This document shows, piece by piece, positions 6,150 to 9,114 of a stretch of DNA of 9,114 nt. The number at the start of each line of letters is the position of its first letter. The stretch's first letter is position 1. The notes below the pieces were generated by a model. The model ran no database searches. It was not told the DNA's origin and saw only the letters and a list, made by a program, of their open reading frames with translations. The DNA is from Candidatus Eiseniibacteriota bacterium (lineage in GTDB: Bacteria > Eisenbacteria > RBG-16-71-46 > CAIMUX01 > VGJL01), in the NCBI GenBank assembly GCA_014729455.1, contig WJJW01000101.1:1-9114 (forward strand). The letters are read 5' to 3'. The position numbers and the translations under genes are program-made.

Positions 6150-7605
6150 GACGTCCTCCTTCGAACGGGTCGACCAGCTTGCAGACGCCGCCCGAGCAGA
6201 CCTGCCCGCCGCGCAGCGCCCCTCCGGCGAGCGTCAGCTGACCGACCACCCCGAACCGGATCGACCATTCCACCCAGAGCCACGAGTCCTTCTCCTCCAG
6301 CGGGCTGTCGGTCCACTCGTAGTTCACCGACCAGGTGTGCTTCGGCGAGAGCGACAGCGTCGCCGCGGCGATGTGGTCCCGGTACTTCAGAGGATACTCG
6401 AAATGGGAGGTCGCGAGGTCCTGCTGCTGGATCGCCTGGGTCTCGTACAGCACCTCCAGCGACCAGCCGCGACCCAGCTCCCGGACGACGTCCCCTCCGA
6501 AGGTGATCCGCTCGAAGAAGGTGCGGTCGATTCCCTCGCGGACCTTCTCCTCGGTTTCGGCCCCCAGCAGGACCCAGTGCGCGCCCGCGAAATCGGCCTC
6601 GATCATCCCGAACGCCTCCCAGGCCGGCAGGTTGCTGTGGCGGGCCTCCGACTCGCTGTAGTTCCCGGTCAGGTAGACGTCCTGGAGCGGGGACCACAGC
6701 GCCTCCGCCTGGAACCCGCGTTCGTCCTCCAGACGGATGTTCGGAACATGGGATCCGCGATTCAGGAGCGTGCTCGTGTGCTGGCGGGCCACGGTCGGAG
6801 GGATCGTGTAGCCGTGGTCGAACCGCAGCAGGTCCTTCGCTTCCAGGAACAAGGAGACCGGCCCGACGAACCCGCTCGCCTGGAGGTAGGTCGCGTGACC
6901 GTCCGGCGCCGGGGATCGGCCCTCCCGTTCCGGCTTGTAGTGACGGACGGCGTACTCCGCCGCCACCTCGAATCCACCCGGTAGATAGGCGCCGCCCTCG
7001 ATTCCGCCGATCTGATCGCGGCCCGGCACGACGGTCGTGCCGTCGACCGAGTCGACGATCGCTCCGTTGAACGAGACGTGCCACCCGGCGTCGGCGAAGA
7101 AGAGGGCGGAGACCCCCTTGACGACCGTCCGCTCGGGACCGAGGCTGTTCGTCCCCGCGATCCCCTCGATCTCGAAGCGGCCCAGCTCGGCTTCGATCGC
7201 CATTCCATCGAGGACGTTGTCGAAGTCGACGGCCTGATCCTCCACGACCCGGAGCACGAGGCCGTTTCCGAAGCTCGCGTAGCTGTCGCCGAGACGCACC
7301 GTGATCGGTTCGATCGTCGCGGTGGCCCAGCGCTTGCGGATCCCCTCCTGGCGGACGCCGAAGTCGTTCGGATCGAGCAACTGCGGGTTGGAGGGGGAGT
7401 GGGAGAGGAAGACGATTCCACCGGAGAAACGGCCCCAGCTCAGGTCGAGGTCGAGCCGGTCGTCGAGGACGCTCTCCTCGAGGTTCGTGTCGTAGTAGAC
7501 CTCGAGCTGGTTGGCGGCCCGGATCCGCCCCTCCTCCGCTTCGGAGTCGCTCGCGATCAACAGGCCGCCGAAAAGGAACAGGGGAACGGCCGCGGCCGCT
7601 CTCAA
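6127..7605 (-). CDS. DUF6029-like outer-membrane beta-barrel protein with CSGGVC motif
   Basis: 492 residues from a TTG at 7605-7603 to a stop at 6129-6127. The frame is open up to 8226, but that part only reads the oxidoreductase gene out of frame. The TTG is chosen because AGGAGG lies 7 bases upstream and it opens directly into a signal peptide (hydrophobic residues 2-18, likely cut after SEA at 21-23). The mature part is long alternating amphipathic strands rich in Tyr, Trp, Gly and acidic turns, ending in LELLTNF. A C-terminal Phe is the usual mark of a BAM-inserted barrel. The region QLEVYYDTNLEES, DDRLDLDLSWGRF, VRLGDSYASFGNGLVLR resembles the DUF6029 family seen in FCB-group bacteria. 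C470SGGVC475 near the end would place a cysteine pair in the last strands. The start overlaps the preceding stop (TTGA). The family call is from memory of its pattern; barrel and signal are read from sequence. Its substrate or partner is unknown. Confidence 0.88.
   Translation of the reverse strand: MRAAAAVPLFLFGGLLIASDSEAEEGRIRAANQLEVYYDTNLEESVLDDRLDLDLSWGRFSGGIVFLSHSPSNPQLLDPNDFGVRQEGIRKRWATATIEPITVRLGDSYASFGNGLVLRVVEDQAVDFDNVLDGMAIEAELGRFEIEGIAGTNSLGPERTVVKGVSALFFADAGWHVSFNGAIVDSVDGTTVVPGRDQIGGIEGGAYLPGGFEVAAEYAVRHYKPEREGRSPAPDGHATYLQASGFVGPVSLFLEAKDLLRFDHGYTIPPTVARQHTSTLLNRGSHVPNIRLEDERGFQAEALWSPLQDVYLTGNYSESEARHSNLPAWEAFGMIEADFAGAHWVLLGAETEEKVREGIDRTFFERITFGGDVVRELGRGWSLEVLYETQAIQQQDLATSHFEYPLKYRDHIAAATLSLSPKHTWSVNYEWTDSPLEEKDSWLWVEWSIRFGVVGQLTLAGGALRGGQVCSGGVCKLVDPFEGGRLELLTNF
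6155..6161 (-). promoter_or_regulatory. Ribosome binding site for the TTG start at 6149
   Basis: AAGGAGG on the minus strand, 5 bases before TTG. It lies inside the last codons of the barrel gene, so ribosomes finishing that gene could reinitiate here. It is the main support for the non-ATG start. Confidence 0.8.
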
Positions 7606-8168
7606 CGCTCGTCCTCCTCCGCCTCCGTCTGCGGGCCGAGCTCGAGAAGTCCGCGGATCTTCTCCTCCAGCTCCTTCTCGTCCCCCTTGCTGTAACCCTG
7701 CGCGAAGTGGAGGATCTCGCCGTCCTCGCCGACGAGGAAAGAGGTGGGGTAGGTGCGAACGCTGTATTCGTTGCCGACCTCGCGATCCGGATCGACCAGC
7801 ACGACCATCCCGTACTTGCGTTGCTCGACGTACGGCTTGACCTTCCGGACCGTCTTCGGATCGTCCTGCGAGATCGCCAGGACGCGGAAACCATGCTCCT
7901 CGTACTTGCGATGGAGCCGATCGAGCTCGGGCAGCTCCAGCTTGCACGGCTTGCACCAGGTGGTCCAGAAGTCGATCAGGACCGGGCCCTCCTCGAGCAG
8001 GTCGGAGAGCTTGATCGTCTTCCCCTTCAGGTTCTTGGCGCTGAAGTCGGGTGCGGTCGGAGCCTTCTCCTGCGCCTCCGAGGGCGGGCTCGAAACGAGT
8101 GAAGCCAGAAGGAAGCCGAAGACGAGGACGACGATCGGAACGGCAGGACGGCGAAGAAAACGGCTCAC
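7602..8168 (-). CDS. TlpA/ResA-type periplasmic thiol-disulfide oxidoreductase
   Basis: 188 residues from a GTG at 8168-8166; a run of seven Gs (8175-8181) 6 bases upstream is the only Shine-Dalgarno-like site. The N-terminus has RFLRR, a hydrophobic core at about 10-25 and a probable signal-peptidase site after SEA (30-32); without cutting it would be a membrane anchor. The rest is one thioredoxin fold of TlpA/AhpC-TSA type: APDFSAKNLKGKTIKLSDL, then VLIDFWTTWCKPC with the active-site pair C72/C75, FRVLAISQDD, VVLVDPDREV, and the cis-proline loop TYPTSFLV (P141), then GEDGEILHFAQGY. Length and motif order are normal for the family, which reduces or reshuffles disulphides in the envelope. The tail is Glu-rich. 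It is the first gene behind a near-consensus promoter, ahead of the barrel and a CPNC lipoprotein, suggesting it acts on them. ResA (cytochrome maturation) roles are less likely because no cytochrome gene is nearby. Confidence 0.93.
   Translation of the reverse strand: MSRFLRRPAVPIVVLVFGFLLASLVSSPPSEAQEKAPTAPDFSAKNLKGKTIKLSDLLEEGPVLIDFWTTWCKPCKLELPELDRLHRKYEEHGFRVLAISQDDPKTVRKVKPYVEQRKYGMVVLVDPDREVGNEYSVRTYPTSFLVGEDGEILHFAQGYSKGDEKELEEKIRGLLELGPQTEAEEDER
7613..7618 (-). promoter_or_regulatory. Ribosome binding site for the TTG start at 7605
   Basis: AGGAGG on the minus strand (inside GGCGGAGGAGG), 7 bases before TTG. It lies within the Glu-rich last codons of the oxidoreductase gene. The TTG overlaps that gene's TGA as TTGA, an arrangement typical of translational coupling. 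Confidence 0.75.
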
Positions 8169-8243
8169 GTGGATCCCCCCCGGGACCCGACGCGAGCGGA
8201 TCCCCGTTGATGAAGTCTAACTCCATGGTGAAGCGTCTCTTTC

Positions 8244-8271
8244 ATTCTAGGTGGCCCAGGGGATCTGTCAA
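8244..8271 (-). promoter_or_regulatory. Near-consensus sigma-70 promoter of the oxidoreductase-barrel-lipoprotein operon
   Basis: On the minus strand a perfect TTGACA (8266-8271) is followed after 16 bases by TAGAAT (8244-8249, 5 of 6). RNA would start near 8237, giving a leader of about 70 bases before the GTG at 8168. That leader holds an ATG at 8226 without a Shine-Dalgarno and two GGATCC hexamers (8171-8176 and 8198-8203) that could pair close to the ribosome site. Confidence 0.75.
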
Positions 8272-8315
8272 CGACGGGGCGGTCCCGCGCTCTTCCGCAC
8301 CGATTCCCATTGCGT

Positions 8316-8321
8316 TACGAT
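8316..8321 (+). promoter_or_regulatory. Possible -10 box for the divergent plus-strand gene
   Basis: TACGAT (4 of 6 to TATAAT) lies 33 bases before the ATG at 8354 and 50 before the GTG at 8371, in the intergenic region shared with the divergent operon. There is no good -35 box at 16-18 bases. Weak. Confidence 0.25.
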
Positions 8322-8353
8322 CGCGAAGCGGAGCGAGGAACCGGAGGCAGCGA

Positions 8354-8374
8354 ATGGAAGAGGGGGTCCGGTGA
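8354..8374 (+). other. Six-codon leader-like ORF (MEEGVR) overlapping the next start
   Basis: An ATG at 8354 has an excellent Shine-Dalgarno (GGAGG, 8343-8347, 6-base spacer) but reads only MEEGVR before a TGA at 8372-8374. That stop overlaps the GTG at 8371 as GTGA, the usual geometry of a coupled leader. One extra G in the G5 run at 8362-8366 would put the ATG in frame with the downstream gene, so it may instead be that gene's true start, split by an indel. Confidence 0.4.
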
Positions 8375-9114
8375 CAGCCCCATCGTCTCTCCAGGATCGA
8401 TACTGCGAGCAGCTTCTCTCCGAGGATGGAAGCGGGAGCCGGCCGGTCTTCGACGAGGCGCGCCAGCAAACCGACGGAGCGACCCAGCTTCTCGCCGGCT
8501 TGGCGCGGTTCGCGGGACACCACGAGGCTGGAGAAGGGGAGCTCCCCGCCGCCGTCGTAGTCGACGCGCTCGCCGATCTCACCCCGGCCTACGTGGAGAC
8601 GTTCCCCGAGCCGCTCCTTCTCGCGGCGGACGCCTACGCGCGTTCCCTCCGGGCGCGGTCGATCGCGCCCGCGTGCTTCGAGGAGTGGGGGGAGTCCGAC
8701 TCCTCGGTGGTCCCCGTCTCGGCCCTGGAGGACGCGCTCGCGGAGGGGAACCTCGAGCGGATCTGCGGCGTCCTCGACCGGCTCCGCCGGGCGATCGGAA
8801 CGCCGGAGTATCTGCTGGAAGTCCTGCTCGACGCCGTCGCTCCCGAGAACACACCCGACGGACGGCTGCTCGTGCACGCCTCCGCCGCAGTGAAACTTCT
8901 CCACCGCAGCTCCTGGGAGGAAGGGCGGGGGATCATCGAACGTCTCGCGGCGGCCCTGGCCGCGGAGCCGGTTCTGCCCGCGCCCCTGCTCTCCGAGATG
9001 CCCGGCCCGGTGCCGTGCCGCGCCGGACTGCTGGCCTCGCTGGGCCGGGAACGGCCGGAACGCGCCTGGCTCTACCTCGCGCACGCCTTCCAGGCGGCCC
9101 GCTACGCTCAGCTC
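8371..9114 (+). CDS. Unrecognised helix-rich cytoplasmic protein, 5' part (runs off the window)
   Basis: 248 residues are visible from a GTG at 8371, with no stop before the window ends, so the C-terminus is missing. The frame has strongly G/C third positions (for example 19 of 20 codons at 8581-8640), which sets it apart from the antisense frame over the same bases. The start is moderately supported: GAGGGGG sits 4 bases upstream, and no in-frame ATG is available in the preceding 60 bases. There is no signal peptide or membrane span, so it is probably cytoplasmic. It reads as a series of amphipathic Ala/Leu-rich helices (QLLAGLARFAGHHEAG, LEDALAEGNLERICGVLDRL, PEYLLEVLLDAV, GRGIIERLAAALA, ERAWLYLAHAFQAARY), suggesting an alpha-helical repeat or bundle. 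Histidines recur at 169, 178 and 238. Its C-terminal part could carry another domain. I do not recognise the family and assign no function. It is divergent from the oxidoreductase operon. Confidence 0.8.
   Translation, partial: MTAPSSLQDRYCEQLLSEDGSGSRPVFDEARQQTDGATQLLAGLARFAGHHEAGEGELPAAVVVDALADLTPAYVETFPEPLLLAADAYARSLRARSIAPACFEEWGESDSSVVPVSALEDALAEGNLERICGVLDRLRRAIGTPEYLLEVLLDAVAPENTPDGRLLVHASAAVKLLHRSSWEEGRGIIERLAAALAAEPVLPAPLLSEMPGPVPCRAGLLASLGRERPERAWLYLAHAFQAARYAQL

Noticed and set aside
7606..8226. N-terminal extension of the barrel gene to an ATG at 8226
   Set aside because: It would read the whole oxidoreductase gene out of frame, has no Shine-Dalgarno, and the TTG at 7605 opens directly into a signal peptide.
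8242..9084. Minus-strand open frame (280 codons) antisense to the gene starting at 8371
   Set aside because: The plus frame has the stronger G/C third-position bias and helical protein character; the minus frame also covers the operon promoter.

Overview
This 9.1 kb, GC-rich window looks like chromosome of an uncultured Gram-negative bacterium of the FCB-related lineages (Candidatus Eisenbacteria, Krumholzibacteriota or a close relation). That placement is inferred from gene content: secreted proteins ending in FlgD-Ig-like tails, a lipoprotein joining PEGA-like repeats to an Omp28/thioredoxin-like domain, a DUF6029-type outer-membrane barrel, and a C-terminal TWGAIKARY tail. No rRNA, tRNA, CRISPR array, insertion sequence or phage gene was found.

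Layout. Bases 2-649 (+) hold the 3' end of a gene for a ThuA/glutamine-amidotransferase-like surface protein, followed by a strong terminator hairpin with a UUCG loop (689-726). Bases 727-1226 carry no gene I can support, though one minus-strand patch (914-1077) has coding-like codon use. The minus strand then carries five genes, transcribed from high to low coordinates. In transcription order they are: a periplasmic TlpA-type thiol oxidoreductase (7602-8168), a DUF6029-like outer-membrane beta-barrel (6127-7605), a PEGA/Omp28-like lipoprotein with a CPNC motif (4584-6149), a small secreted protein with a FlgD-like tail (3859-4494), and a large secreted protein with 14 beta-propeller repeats and a FlgD-like tail (1227-3686). 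Divergent from them, at 8371 (+), begins an unrecognised helix-rich gene that runs off the window; it has no stop inside the window.

How the genes work together. The first three minus-strand genes are tightly packed. The oxidoreductase stop and the barrel TTG start overlap as TTGA, and the lipoprotein TTG start lies 23 bases inside the barrel gene. They sit behind a near-consensus sigma-70 promoter (TTGACA, 16 bp, TAGAAT). Each product has a cysteine pair: WCKPC in the oxidoreductase, CSGGVC near the barrel C-terminus, and CPNC in the lipoprotein. This suggests an envelope thiol-redox unit. The last two genes are separated by 89 and 172 bases and may have their own promoters. Five of the six gene starts visible are GTG or TTG, and most have a strong Shine-Dalgarno, so an ATG-only reading would misplace or miss most of these genes.
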